Origin: Cohnella lubricantis
GTDB taxonomy: Bacteria; Bacillota; Bacilli; Paenibacillales; Paenibacillaceae
Assembly (NCBI RefSeq): GCF_014212015.1
Contig: NZ_JACJVN010000028.1
Span: 1 to 64,000 of the forward strand
Direction: 5' to 3'
DNA length: 64,000 nt
Below the pieces are notes generated by a model that had not been told where the DNA came from, did no database searches, and saw only the letters and a program-made list of their open reading frames with translations. The position numbers were made by a program, and so were the translations under genes. Each line of letters opens with the position of its first letter. Position 1 is the first letter of the stretch. Positions 35,197-42,517 of the stretch are shown here, in pieces.

Positions 35197-35451
35197 TTGT
35201 TGGCGCCTATCTCGGAAGCTTCATCGTTATTCTCCGGCTTGTTTGTGTTCTTCCTGCTGTTATCCGTTATTCTGTTCATCATCCATATTGTGATTTGCGT
35301 TTGGGCCTACCGTGATTGCATGAAGAAAGGGCGAAGTCCCGAATTCGCCTTACTCGTCTTGATTGGGTTATTTTTCTTCCCTGTCATGGGATTGATCGTT
35401 TATTTGCTCATCCGCAACGAGAGCAGCCGCGGTCCCTACAACCGGTATTGA
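35197..35451 (+). CDS. Small membrane protein, PLDc_N-like
   Basis: 84 aa with two hydrophobic helices (about 14-37 and 50-72) around the motif AYRDCMKKGRSPEFALLVL, and IVYLLIR at the end. This resembles the two-helix 'phospholipase D N-terminal' domain that also exists alone in Firmicutes. The start is TTG 35197 (or the adjacent TTG 35200) behind GGAAGGGAGGGGAG. It is divergent from the rsmD leader. Function unknown. Confidence 0.7.
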   Translation: MLAPISEASSLFSGLFVFFLLLSVILFIIHIVICVWAYRDCMKKGRSPEFALLVLIGLFFFPVMGLIVYLLIRNESSRGPYNRY

Positions 35452-35590
35452 CCGGTATTGACCGCGGGTTCCGCTCAGAGGTTCGGTCTGCTTGGACCGG
35501 AGGTTTAGCCTATTAGCCAAGCGCTCGGCCCTCTTAGACCTTAGGCTTAGCCTGCTTCAGGCCATGCGCTCAGTCTTGCTTGGGCCGCAA
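35427..35590. repeat. Degenerate repeats at the convergent end of the small membrane-protein gene
   Basis: ACCGGTATTG occurs twice in tandem around the stop (35440-35460), framed by CCGCGGTC and GACCGCGG. Then three loose copies of about 45 bp follow, sharing GCTC, TTAGCCT and GACC blocks. They run into the 3' end of the opposite-strand gene. Confidence 0.4.
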
Positions 35591-36067
35591 GCCTGTCTTG
35601 GCGTACTCGCTCATCCATCGGATGGGATCGCCGAAATATCTCGCCAGGCGCACGCTGATCTCCGAGCGCATAACCTCGCGAACGATGCCGAGGCGATCCT
35701 CGTAACCGCGGCAGACAAACCGGTGGTATACGACCAAGTCTACCTGTTCGTCACCAATGACTCTAATCCTTCGCCGGCTCAATTCGCGGCGAAGATCGTA
35801 CATATCCCGGCTGATCCGGTTCGCGATCGCCTCCGCTACTGCCAGGAAAGGGCGCTTCATGACGTTGGATGAGCGCTTCAGATCCTCCATATTCTTCTCT
35901 ACGATCGTCAGCATATGGGGCAGCAAAATGTAGTCCCGGATCATCGTCAGCTCTTCCGGCGTAGGACGTCCGGACAGCTTCTCTCCCCTTCGCGCTTCAT
36001 ATTGCTCCTGATGCTCGGTCAGCAGCATCTTGGACTTCCACCGCTCGTTCCCATCTAGTTTGCTCAT
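35570..36067 (-). CDS. Protein with YolD-like N-terminal motif, SOS operon
   Basis: 165 aa. The N-terminal RWKSKMLLTEHQEQYE resembles the W-x-x-MMLPEH signature of YolD proteins, which accompany UvrX polymerases and have been proposed to replace UmuD. The remaining 110 residues are helical and Arg-rich and I do not recognise them. Its ATG (36067) overlaps the polymerase stop by one base (TAATG), so it is translated with it. The operon has LexA boxes at 37538-37575. Confidence 0.65.
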   Translation of the reverse strand: MSKLDGNERWKSKMLLTEHQEQYEARRGEKLSGRPTPEELTMIRDYILLPHMLTIVEKNMEDLKRSSNVMKRPFLAVAEAIANRISRDMYDLRRELSRRRIRVIGDEQVDLVVYHRFVCRGYEDRLGIVREVMRSEISVRLARYFGDPIRWMSEYAKTGLRPKQD

Positions 36068-37326
36068 TACTTATAGTGGCCCCCGATCTGCCCGGCCCTC
36101 TCCCGCGCCACGCCCGACGCCAACAAAGAAGATGCCCGCATGACTGCGGCGCTGCCATAGCGGTCTTTGATCCTGTCGGTCGCCCGCTCCATGCGGTAAG
36201 TGGCGGCCCTGTCTTCGAACAATGTCAGTTGAAACACGCTGTCGTCGGATAAGTCGGTCAGCGCCACACTCAAACGGCTAACTGGCATGCCGCTCCAATG
36301 ATCGACGAACAGCTTGTGCGCCGCCGCCGCAATCTCATGCGTCAGCGAGCTCGGCTGCGGCAGCGTGATTTGACGGCTGAAGCCGGCTGATCGCTCGCCG
36401 TCCGTCTCGGAGGCCGCCACCGACACGACCCGCCCCATCCGCCGATGGCGCCTGCTCCGGCGGCACACCTCGACAACAAGCTCCAGCAGAACCGTCTCGA
36501 TATCTGCCAGCGTACGATATAAATTGCTTCGAAGCGCCTTCCCATGGCTGATCGACTTCAGCTCGCCGCGAATATCCGCCACGACAGGGCTCGGATCGAT
36601 GCCGCGCGCGGTCTGCCAATAATATTCCGCTTGAATGTCGCTCTGCTTCTTCATCTCCCGGCGCATCCGCCGCTTGAATTCGCCCAACTCCAGGCGGGCG
36701 ATGTCGCCGATTGTCGGCAGACCCATGCGCAGGAAGTGCTTCGTCATTCGGGAGGCTACCATGAACATCTGATGCACAGGGAGCGTCCAAAGGTCCTTGG
36801 CCATGTTCCCTGGACCGAGCCGATAAATGCCGTCGGGCCGCTTCTTCGCGAAATTATCGGTGGCCATCTTCGCGAGAATCTTGGTCGGGCCGACGCCCAC
36901 TCTTGACCAGACGCCCGTAGCCAGCTGAATCTGCGTCTGGATCAGACGCGCAATCTCTTCGGCCGACCCGAAGGAGGAATGCGAGCCTGTGACGTCAAGG
37001 AACTGCTCGTCGATGCTGTAGGGCTCCACCTGATCCGTAATGGATTCGAATATCTCCGTGATCAGAAGCGAATACGATATATAGGTCTGCATCCGCGGCC
37101 GAACGACGACCAGCTCCGGACACTTGGCCAGCGCCTCGCCGACCCGTTCCGCCGTCGTCACCCCGCGCGCCTTGGCGATCGGGCAGGCGGCCAGAATGAT
37201 GCCGGATCTGCGCTCGGGATCCCCTACCGCTACAGGCTTGCCCTGCAGATCAGGATGCGCGGACTTCTCGATCGACGCGTAGAAGGACTGTCCGTCCACG
37301 AGGAGAATGGTGCGTTCAGGAGGCAT
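36067..37326 (-). CDS. Y-family DNA polymerase, UvrX/YqjW type
   Basis: 419 aa translesion polymerase. Catalytic carboxylates lie in LLVDGQSFYASIEK (motif I) and YSIDEQFLDVTG (motif III). The fingers have CPIAKARGV; HhH and little-finger regions follow. It should bypass DNA lesions with lower fidelity during SOS. The ATG at 37326 lies 11 bp inside the preceding small gene. It is second in a three-gene operon with two LexA-like boxes at the promoter. It lacks the C-terminal sliding-clamp peptide I would recognise for DinB; the Q-L-T-L-F at about 345-350 is a candidate. Confidence 0.88.
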   Translation of the reverse strand: MPPERTILLVDGQSFYASIEKSAHPDLQGKPVAVGDPERRSGIILAACPIAKARGVTTAERVGEALAKCPELVVVRPRMQTYISYSLLITEIFESITDQVEPYSIDEQFLDVTGSHSSFGSAEEIARLIQTQIQLATGVWSRVGVGPTKILAKMATDNFAKKRPDGIYRLGPGNMAKDLWTLPVHQMFMVASRMTKHFLRMGLPTIGDIARLELGEFKRRMRREMKKQSDIQAEYYWQTARGIDPSPVVADIRGELKSISHGKALRSNLYRTLADIETVLLELVVEVCRRSRRHRRMGRVVSVAASETDGERSAGFSRQITLPQPSSLTHEIAAAAHKLFVDHWSGMPVSRLSVALTDLSDDSVFQLTLFEDRAATYRMERATDRIKDRYGSAAVMRASSLLASGVARERAGQIGGHYK

Positions 37327-37516
37327 GCCGCGTCACCAACTGCACAGCCAAAATCCGGCTAAGCTCAAAGCTGCGGGGCTGCCGCTTGTCGGCGTCGTAG
37401 GCTCTTACCGTTCCGGACCGGATGCCGAGCACGCGAATCGTCCGCTTGCTGAAGCTCCCGTTCTTATCCACATACACAATGACGACCATACGCCCGATGT
37501 ATTTATCCATGGACAT
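37316..37516 (-). CDS. Small WYL-like (SH3-fold) protein, first gene of the SOS operon
   Basis: 66 aa. The core reads as one WYL-type beta domain: VVIVYVDKNG, then RTIRVLGIRSGTVRAYDAD, then RSFELSRILAV, the R-x-F-x-L-x-R-I ending typical of WYL domains that bind ligands or nucleic acid. ATG 37516 has GGAGG 8 bases upstream; the frame starts at TTG 37531. It precedes the Y-family polymerase where Bacilli often keep YolD/YqjX. Function not known. Confidence 0.65.
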   Translation of the reverse strand: MSMDKYIGRMVVIVYVDKNGSFSKRTIRVLGIRSGTVRAYDADKRQPRSFELSRILAVQLVTRHAS

Positions 37517-37537
37517 GGTCTGCGCCTCCAATCAATA

Positions 37538-37582
37538 GGAACGTTTGTTCTCATTATAACCAGAATGCTTGTTCGTATTCAA
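37538..37582 (-). promoter_or_regulatory. SOS promoter with two LexA-like boxes
   Basis: Minus strand TTGAAT (37577-37582), 18 bp, TATAAT (37553-37558). Box 1 at 37538-37551 (GGAAC-GTTT-GTTCT) lies just downstream of -10. Box 2 at 37562-37575 (AGAAT-GCTT-GTTCG) lies in the spacer. Each matches 8 of 10 conserved positions of CGAAC-N4-GTTCG. Confidence 0.75.
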
Positions 37583-37612
37583 GAGGTAAAAAAACGCGCA
37601 ACCATACAAAAA

Positions 37613-37645
37613 CAGCCATTCCGACAATGAATGCCGGAATGGCTG
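37613..37645 (-). terminator. Terminator after the BusR-like gene
   Basis: An 11-bp perfect stem (37613-37623 with 37635-37645), followed on the minus strand by TTTTTG. It separates the BusR-like gene from the SOS operon promoter. Confidence 0.88.
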
Positions 37646-37676
37646 ATGATTGCACAGCGCTGCGCTGCAGCATATT

Positions 37677-38294
37677 TTATTCCTCTGCCCCGTTAATGAA
37701 CCGTTCGGTTCGAAGATACACGCTGTCGTCGCCAACGACGACAAGTACATCGCCAGAACCCAGAACCACGTGAGGCCCGGGGGAGATGAAGACGTTCGTT
37801 CCTCTTCGCAGAGCGATAATCGTAGCTCCCGTATTCTGCCAGAACTGCAGCGCGCCGATCGTCATGCCGGCGACCGGAGAGTTCTCCCCGATCTTGATCT
37901 CGACGGGATGGTAGGGCTTTAAATTTTTTAACCGATCGGAAGCTTCGACGATGCCGGCCAGCAGAGACTCGAATTTGCGGTCGAGCTCCTTCTTCTCTCT
38001 CAGCAGAAGCTCCAAGTCCTGCTTGAGCGAATACGCCGTTTTCAAATAGCCGTTCTTCGTAATGTATTCGTTCGCGTTCACATCGGACGTGACCAGAACT
38101 TCTTTGCCCTGGGACACGTCGACAATATTCTCGTCCTTCAGCAGGCTGAGCGCCTTGCGAATCGTCTCCGGCGACACGTGGTAATGGCTTGATAATATAG
38201 TTCTTCCAGAAATTTTGCACCCAACCGGAAATTCTCCGCTAACAATTCGCTGCGCGATATCGAGCGCAATTGATTTATAACCGGCCTTCTCCAC
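37677..38294 (-). CDS. GntR-type regulator with RCK_C domain, BusR-like
   Basis: 205 aa. N-terminal GntR winged helix (SIALDIAQRIVSGEFPVG, HYHVSPETIRKALSLLKDE), a coiled coil at about 85-120 (ELLLREKKELDRKFESLL), and a C-terminal RCK_C/TrkA-C domain (about 125-200: MTIGALQFWQNTGATIIALRRG, LGSGDVLVVVGD). This order is that of BusR, the c-di-AMP-binding repressor of betaine uptake in lactic streptococci. c-di-AMP sensing here is inference. No transporter gene is adjacent, so its target lies elsewhere. Confidence 0.8.
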   Translation of the reverse strand: MEKAGYKSIALDIAQRIVSGEFPVGCKISGRTILSSHYHVSPETIRKALSLLKDENIVDVSQGKEVLVTSDVNANEYITKNGYLKTAYSLKQDLELLLREKKELDRKFESLLAGIVEASDRLKNLKPYHPVEIKIGENSPVAGMTIGALQFWQNTGATIIALRRGTNVFISPGPHVVLGSGDVLVVVGDDSVYLRTERFINGAEE

Positions 38295-38489
38295 CTATGA
38301 CGGCACCCTCTCATCTGCAATGCGCCGGCCCAGCTGGCGAACGGCGTCGATACCTAAATTAGAATACTGCGAAGCTCGTTCGAAGTAAATATCCAAAATA
38401 GAGCGCCGCGGCCGGGATGATTTTGCGTTGGTTTCCCTATACAATAGAATGCGATTACTTATCTAAGAACATGCGGGAGAGATGAATCA

Positions 38490-38684
38490 ATGCGGACAAC
38501 CGATCAAGTCAAACGAAAATACAATGAACTAGCAGCGCAAAAGCAAACGCTCGAAGAGAAGCTGGCCGCTGCAGACCCTGCCGGCGAGACCGCAAATCTC
38601 GAAGCTCGAATCGCCCGGCTGGAGGAGCAGATGCTGCTGCTTGAGTGGGTGCTGAACGAGCCGATGGGAAGCTACCACGGGTAA
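38490..38684 (+). CDS. Small coiled-coil protein of unknown function
   Basis: 64 aa, almost wholly two short helices with heptad pattern (QKQTLEEKLAAADPAG, then LEARIARLEEQMLLLEWVL). ATG 38490 preceded by GGGAGAGATG. Divergent from the BusR-like gene. No family recognised. Confidence 0.55.
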   Translation: MRTTDQVKRKYNELAAQKQTLEEKLAAADPAGETANLEARIARLEEQMLLLEWVLNEPMGSYHG

Positions 38685-38747
38685 GATTGGCTGTGGTGGC
38701 TTACTGGAACTCAGGAATATCCCGCGGCCGGACAACGTCTGTTGCCG

Positions 38748-38876
38748 CGCTTTATGCATGCTCTCCCCTCAGCTCAGGATGGAAGCGAATAGACGGAACA
38801 GAAGAGCGGAAGAACGGACCAAGCAAGCCGTGCCAGCGAGCGATACCTGAGCTAAGGGGAGAGCGGCAATAAAGCG
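38748..38876. mobile_element. Gene-less 129-bp element with the IS1595-like ends (MITE-like)
   Basis: Left end 38748-38780 and right end 38843-38876 are inverted copies: CGCTTTAT, four variable bases, then GCTCTCCCCTNAGCTCAGG on both sides. Ends match the IS1595-like element at 32481-33629 and the second element at 62465-62681. The interior (about 60 bp) has no gene. It lies between two convergent genes. No target duplication was evident. Confidence 0.75.
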
Positions 38877-38918
38877 AAAAAAAACAAAAGGCAAGGCCCT
38901 GTGCCTTATACGAAAAAT

Positions 38919-38948
38919 AGCCCGCCTCCGCTCGAAACGGGGCGGGCT
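38919..38948 (-). terminator. Terminator of the thi operon
   Basis: AGCCCGCC (38919-38926) pairs with GGCGGGCT (38941-38948). On the minus strand ATTTTTCG follows. About 100 bp past the ATPase gene stop. Confidence 0.75.
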
Positions 38949-39040
38949 TGCGTATGACCAAGCCGGCTTGTGTACGGTCGCAGGCCAGCCTTGCGTATTG
39001 TCGGCAGGCGGGCGAAAGACGGGCTTGCCTATGGCAGATG
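38946..39040. repeat. Degenerate tandem repeat after the thi operon
   Basis: Four loose copies of a 22-30 bp unit with the core GGCTTGCGTATGG (variants GGCTTGTGTACGG, GCCTTGCGTATTG, GGCTTGCCTATGG). They fill the space between the terminator and the ATPase stop codon. Confidence 0.45.
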
Positions 39041-39045
39041 GGCGG

Positions 39046-39849
39046 TCAACGGGCAGCCGTTGATCGAAGCAGCTCCAGCACTTCCTCCTTTAGCCGGACG
39101 AATGCCGGCTCCTTCCAGACGTCCGCCCGGCGCGGCCGCTCGAACGGGACCTTGATCTCCCGCAGCACCCGCGCGGGCGCGCGCGACAGCACGTAGATGC
39201 GGTCCGACAGCGTCAGCGCCTCCTCAATGCTGTGCGTGACGAACAGCACCGAGCGGCGCTGCTCCTCCCACAGCCGGAGCAGCCACGCCTGCATGTCCGC
39301 CCGCGTCAGTGCGTCCAATGCGGCGAACGGCTCGTCGAGGCACATGACGTCGCGGGGCATCAGCAGCGCGCGCAGGAAGGAGACGCGCTGCTGCATCCCG
39401 CCCGACAGCACGTGCGGGTATTCCCCTGCGACATCCGCGAGCCCGATACGCTCCAGCCACTGCGCTGCCAGCGCAGCGGCTTCCTGCGCGCCGAGGCCTG
39501 CCGTCGTCAGCGCGGAAGCGACATTCGCGGCCACCGACAGCCAAGGGAACAGCGACGCTTGCTGCGGCATGTAGCTGATATGGCCGCGCTCGCCCGTCGT
39601 ATCTCGGCCTCCGATGCGGATCGTGCCCGCATCCGGCCGCTCCACGCCGCCGATCAGGCGGAACAGCGTCGACTTGCCGCTGCCGGACGGGCCGATCAGC
39701 GTCACGAACTCGCCCTCCCGGACGTGCAGCGAGATGCCGTCCAGCACAAGGTGCGGGCGCTTGTCGCGGACGTAGCTCTTGCCGATACCGGTCAGCTCCA
39801 GCTTCACCTGCGCCGACCCGCCCGCGCTCAAGCTTATGCAGTCGCTCAT
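39046..39849 (-). CDS. thiZ: ABC transporter ATP-binding protein for HMP/thiamine precursor (ThiZ-like)
   Basis: 267 aa of the SsuB/TauB type. Walker A LIGPSGSGKST, Q-loop MPQQASLFPWLSV, signature VLSGGMQQRVSFLRAL, Walker B VMCLDEPFAALDALT, H-loop FVTHSIEEA. ATG 39849 overlaps the permease stop by 4 bp (ATGA); a longer frame to 40044 is antisense-like filler. Substrate assignment comes from the TPP riboswitch and the neighbouring THI5-like binding protein. Confidence 0.88.
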   Translation of the reverse strand: MSDCISLSAGGSAQVKLELTGIGKSYVRDKRPHLVLDGISLHVREGEFVTLIGPSGSGKSTLFRLIGGVERPDAGTIRIGGRDTTGERGHISYMPQQASLFPWLSVAANVASALTTAGLGAQEAAALAAQWLERIGLADVAGEYPHVLSGGMQQRVSFLRALLMPRDVMCLDEPFAALDALTRADMQAWLLRLWEEQRRSVLFVTHSIEEALTLSDRIYVLSRAPARVLREIKVPFERPRRADVWKEPAFVRLKEEVLELLRSTAAR

Positions 39850-40634
39850 GCGCTCCTCCCTCCTTGCGCGGCCTGCCGCCCCGGCCGCCAGCGGATCGCC
39901 AGCCGCTCCAGCAGCGCGGCGGCGCCGTAGAACAGCAGCGCCAGCGCCACGATGCACGCGATCGCGGAGAACACGCCGGGCGTGTCGTAGCCCTTCGACT
40001 TCAGCACGAGATAGTGGCCGATCCCCTCGCTCGATCCGAGCCATTCCGCTACGATAACGGCCGTGATGCTGTACGTGGCGGTCAGCTTCAGCCCGGTGAA
40101 GAACGACGGCAGCGAGGCTGGCAGTTCAAGCCGCCACAGCACTTCCCAGCGGCTCGCGCCGATCATCGCCAAATATTCGCGCAGGTGCGGCTCCGCCTGC
40201 CCGAGGCCGGACAGCATCGACCAAGCGATCGGGAAGAAGCAGACGAGCACGAGCAGTATGAGCTTCGGCAGCAGGCCGAAGCCGAACCAGACGATCAGCA
40301 GCGGACCGAGCGCGATCAACGGAATATTTTGCGTAATAATAATGATCGGGGACAGAGCGGCGCGCACGCCGGGAATGAGATGGAACAGCAGCGCCGCCGC
40401 CACGCCGATGACGATGCCGAGCCCGATGCCCTTCAGCGCGAGCCGCAGCGTGAACCACACTTGGCTCCACAACCGGGAGCTGTCGTCCCACATATTGTGC
40501 GCGATCGCCGACGGAGCCGGAAGAATCCACGGATCGACGCCGCCTAGCTTGCAGATGAGCTGCCAGACCAGGACGAGCAGCGCCAGCGCGCCTGCCGGGA
40601 GCCAGAACCGCTGCAGCAACGTTCTACTGGCCAT
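39846..40634 (-). CDS. thiX: ABC transporter permease (ThiX-like)
   Basis: 262 aa with six predicted membrane helices and the permease coupling loop EYLAMIGASRWEVLWRLELPASLP (the EAA-type motif). Starts MASRTLLQRFWLPAG and overlaps the preceding gene by 11 bp. SsuC/TauC-like fold; HMP uptake inferred from the operon. Confidence 0.88.
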   Translation of the reverse strand: MASRTLLQRFWLPAGALALLVLVWQLICKLGGVDPWILPAPSAIAHNMWDDSSRLWSQVWFTLRLALKGIGLGIVIGVAAALLFHLIPGVRAALSPIIIITQNIPLIALGPLLIVWFGFGLLPKLILLVLVCFFPIAWSMLSGLGQAEPHLREYLAMIGASRWEVLWRLELPASLPSFFTGLKLTATYSITAVIVAEWLGSSEGIGHYLVLKSKGYDTPGVFSAIACIVALALLFYGAAALLERLAIRWRPGRQAAQGGRSA

Positions 40635-40929
40635 CGGGGTACTTCTGCAGCAGCTTTGCCATCGAGGCTTCGCCGCTTCCGCTGACGGATAGCTTGATTT
40701 GCGACAGCACGGACGGGCTTCCGATCTCGAACATCGCCGCGTTCATCCGCTTCACAATGTCCAGCAGCTCGTCCAGATCGCCTTCCATCGTCGTCTCCAG
40801 CGGCCCTACGCGATAAGGAACGCCGGACTCCTTGATGATGTCGATCGCACGGTCGACGTACGGAATGATGTCGGTGTCCCCTGCCTTCAGCTTCGGCAGG
40901 ATTTGAATGCTCAGCAGCGCTTGCGCCAT
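40624..40929 (-). CDS. Thiamine-binding protein (MTH1187/YkoF-like)
   Basis: 101 aa, single ferredoxin-like domain of the Thiamine_BP type: ALLSIQILPKL, then YVDRAIDIIKESGVPYRVGPLETTMEGD, then AAMFEIGSPSVLSQIKLSV. YkoF relatives bind thiamine or HMP-type compounds. ATG 40929 was chosen because GAGGAGGAAT lies before it. It sits between the binding-protein and permease genes, so it may be a soluble partner of the transporter. Confidence 0.82.
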   Translation of the reverse strand: MAQALLSIQILPKLKAGDTDIIPYVDRAIDIIKESGVPYRVGPLETTMEGDLDELLDIVKRMNAAMFEIGSPSVLSQIKLSVSGSGEASMAKLLQKYPDGQ

Positions 40930-40996
40930 GTCGAATTCCTCCTCATTGATTATCGAATGATATGTAGGAAGGCCGGCGGCCGGCGCCGGCTTCAAA

Positions 40997-42100
40997 TCAC
41001 GAATTTTGCGGCAGAAAATCGTTCGTGTACATCGCGTCGTAGTCGAGCTCTTGCGTCAGCACTCCGTGCTCCTTCAAGAACTCGGCGTAGCCGGACCACA
41101 CTTCTTCCTTCTGCAAGCCCCATTGCGATGCGTCGTCCTGGTACCTCGGGCTCAGCCACTCCTGGCTCGCCTTCACGAGATCGGCGTTCAGGTCCGGCAC
41201 CGCCTTCAGCAGAATGTCCGCCGCCTCGTCCGGATGGTCGATCGCGTATTGGTAGCCCTCGGCCGCCCCTTCGACGAACGCCCGCACGACGTCCGGCTCG
41301 TTCTGGATCAACTTCTCGCTCGTCTCGAGCACCGGCGTGTAGTAGTCCAGCCGCTGGTCGAAGTCCTTCAGATAGACCATGTTCAGCTTCATGCCGCGCT
41401 GCTCAGCCTCGATGCCGGTCCACGCGTAGAAGATCCATTCAAAGTCGATATCCTTCGTAACCGCGGTGAAAAAGTCTGCCGTGCCCGCGTTGACGAACTT
41501 CACTTGGCCGACATCCGCCCCCTGCTGCTTCATCATGGAGCCGATGACCGCTTCCTCAGCGGGCGAACCCCATCCTCCGTAAGCATGCCCTTCAAAGTCC
41601 TTGGGTTCCTTAATATTCTTCTCCTCCGGGGAAGCGAATCCCGACGTATTGTGCTGAATGATGGCCGCCAGCGAGACAAGCGGTACGTTCTGCTCGCGGG
41701 CCAGCGTCAGCCCTTCCTGAGCGCCAATGCCGAACTCGGCCGCGCCGCTCGCCACCATGGCGTCCGCGCCGCTCTCCGGCGGCTGGACGATATCGACCGT
41801 AAGACCCCGCTTCTCCCAATAGCCGTTAGCGGCCGCTACATACAGCCCCGTATGGTTCGTGTTCGGCGTCCAGTCGAGGACGACCTTCACTTCACCCAGC
41901 GACGCAGGCGCGGACGCAGAAGCCGATGCCGCGCCTGAAGGCGACGGGGACGATGCCGGCGAAGACGCCCCGCCGTCGTTCGAGCCGTTGTTGCCGCAGC
42001 CCGCCAGAATGGCAACGGCCGCCAGCGCGGCGATCCCCTTGCCTTTCCAGGCTAACCTGTTTCCTAGTGACCCAAGCCTTTTCGATCCAATCTCTCCCAT
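40997..42100 (-). CDS. thiY: HMP-type substrate-binding lipoprotein, NMT1/THI5-like (ThiY)
   Basis: 367 aa. Signal peptide with lipobox LAGC (Cys at about 35), then a Ser/Pro/Ala-rich linker, then the THI5-like domain: VKVVLDWTPNTNHTGLYVA, VDIVQPPESGADAMVASG, EFGIGAQEGLTLAREQ and GGWGSPAEEAVI. Presumably captures formyl-aminopyrimidine or HMP outside the membrane. ATG 42100 lies 8 bases after GGGAG; the open frame to 42289 covers the riboswitch expression platform and is not coding. Confidence 0.9.
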   Translation of the reverse strand: MGEIGSKRLGSLGNRLAWKGKGIAALAAVAILAGCGNNGSNDGGASSPASSPSPSGAASASASAPASLGEVKVVLDWTPNTNHTGLYVAAANGYWEKRGLTVDIVQPPESGADAMVASGAAEFGIGAQEGLTLAREQNVPLVSLAAIIQHNTSGFASPEEKNIKEPKDFEGHAYGGWGSPAEEAVIGSMMKQQGADVGQVKFVNAGTADFFTAVTKDIDFEWIFYAWTGIEAEQRGMKLNMVYLKDFDQRLDYYTPVLETSEKLIQNEPDVVRAFVEGAAEGYQYAIDHPDEAADILLKAVPDLNADLVKASQEWLSPRYQDDASQWGLQKEEVWSGYAEFLKEHGVLTQELDYDAMYTNDFLPQNS

Positions 42101-42167
42101 TCTCATTCTCCCTCTCTCTGCACTCAAAATGCGAGACGCCACCCCACGCGACCTAAGCGCAACAAAA

Positions 42168-42195
42168 GACGCCCTCCGACAAGCCGGAGGGCGCC
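42168..42195 (-). terminator. Expression-platform terminator of the TPP riboswitch
   Basis: GACGCCCTCCG pairs with CGGAGGGCGCC around a 6-base loop. On the minus strand TTTTGTT follows. It lies between the riboswitch and thiY, as needed for transcription control. Confidence 0.82.
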
Positions 42196-42306
42196 TGAAC
42201 GCACATTCGGTAGCGGCACGCCTATCACGCATGCGTACCGCTATCGAATCGCAAACGCGAAGGGACGCCAACAACATGCTGCGCCCCAACGGTTATATGT
42301 GCAAAT

Positions 42307-42399
42307 CACTGCCTCCGCTGGAATTATCCAGATCAGGTCTGACGGTCGAAAGCGGATTAGCTTCCCTCTCAGCCAAGTTCCCTCAGCTCCCGCGTTACG
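42307..42399 (-). ncRNA. TPP riboswitch (THI element)
   Basis: The minus strand carries the two conserved THI-box parts: GGCTGAGAGGGAAGC (around 42360-42374) and ACCTGATCTGGATAATTCC (42320-42338), followed by GCGGAGGCAGTG. It senses thiamine pyrophosphate and shuts off the HMP uptake operon when TPP is plentiful. A terminator follows at 42168-42195. Confidence 0.94.
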
Positions 42400-42426
42400 T
42401 ATTCGGTTATTAACGTCTCGCCCTTC

Positions 42427-42455
42427 ATCATAAACGTTTGGCGCGGAGCGGTCAA
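42427..42455 (-). promoter_or_regulatory. Sigma-A promoter of the TPP-riboswitch thi operon
   Basis: Minus strand TTGACC (42450-42455), 17 bp, TATGAT (42427-42432). Transcription would begin about 20 bp before the riboswitch. Confidence 0.72.
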
Positions 42456-42462
42456 CCTTTTT

Positions 42463-42471
42463 TGCTATAAT
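42463..42471 (+). promoter_or_regulatory. Extended -10 promoter of the SRAP gene
   Basis: TGC followed by TATAAT after a run of six T. No good -35 is present, which the TGn extension would offset. 47 bp before the GTG start. Confidence 0.5.
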
Positions 42472-42517
42472 GAGAGCAGATGCGCCCGCTGCGGCGCCAG
42501 CAAGGAGGAGATCTCCC

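Noticed and set aside
42101-42289. 63-codon extension of the ThiY lipoprotein frame
   Set aside because: It would place a signal peptide internally and overlaps the riboswitch terminator.
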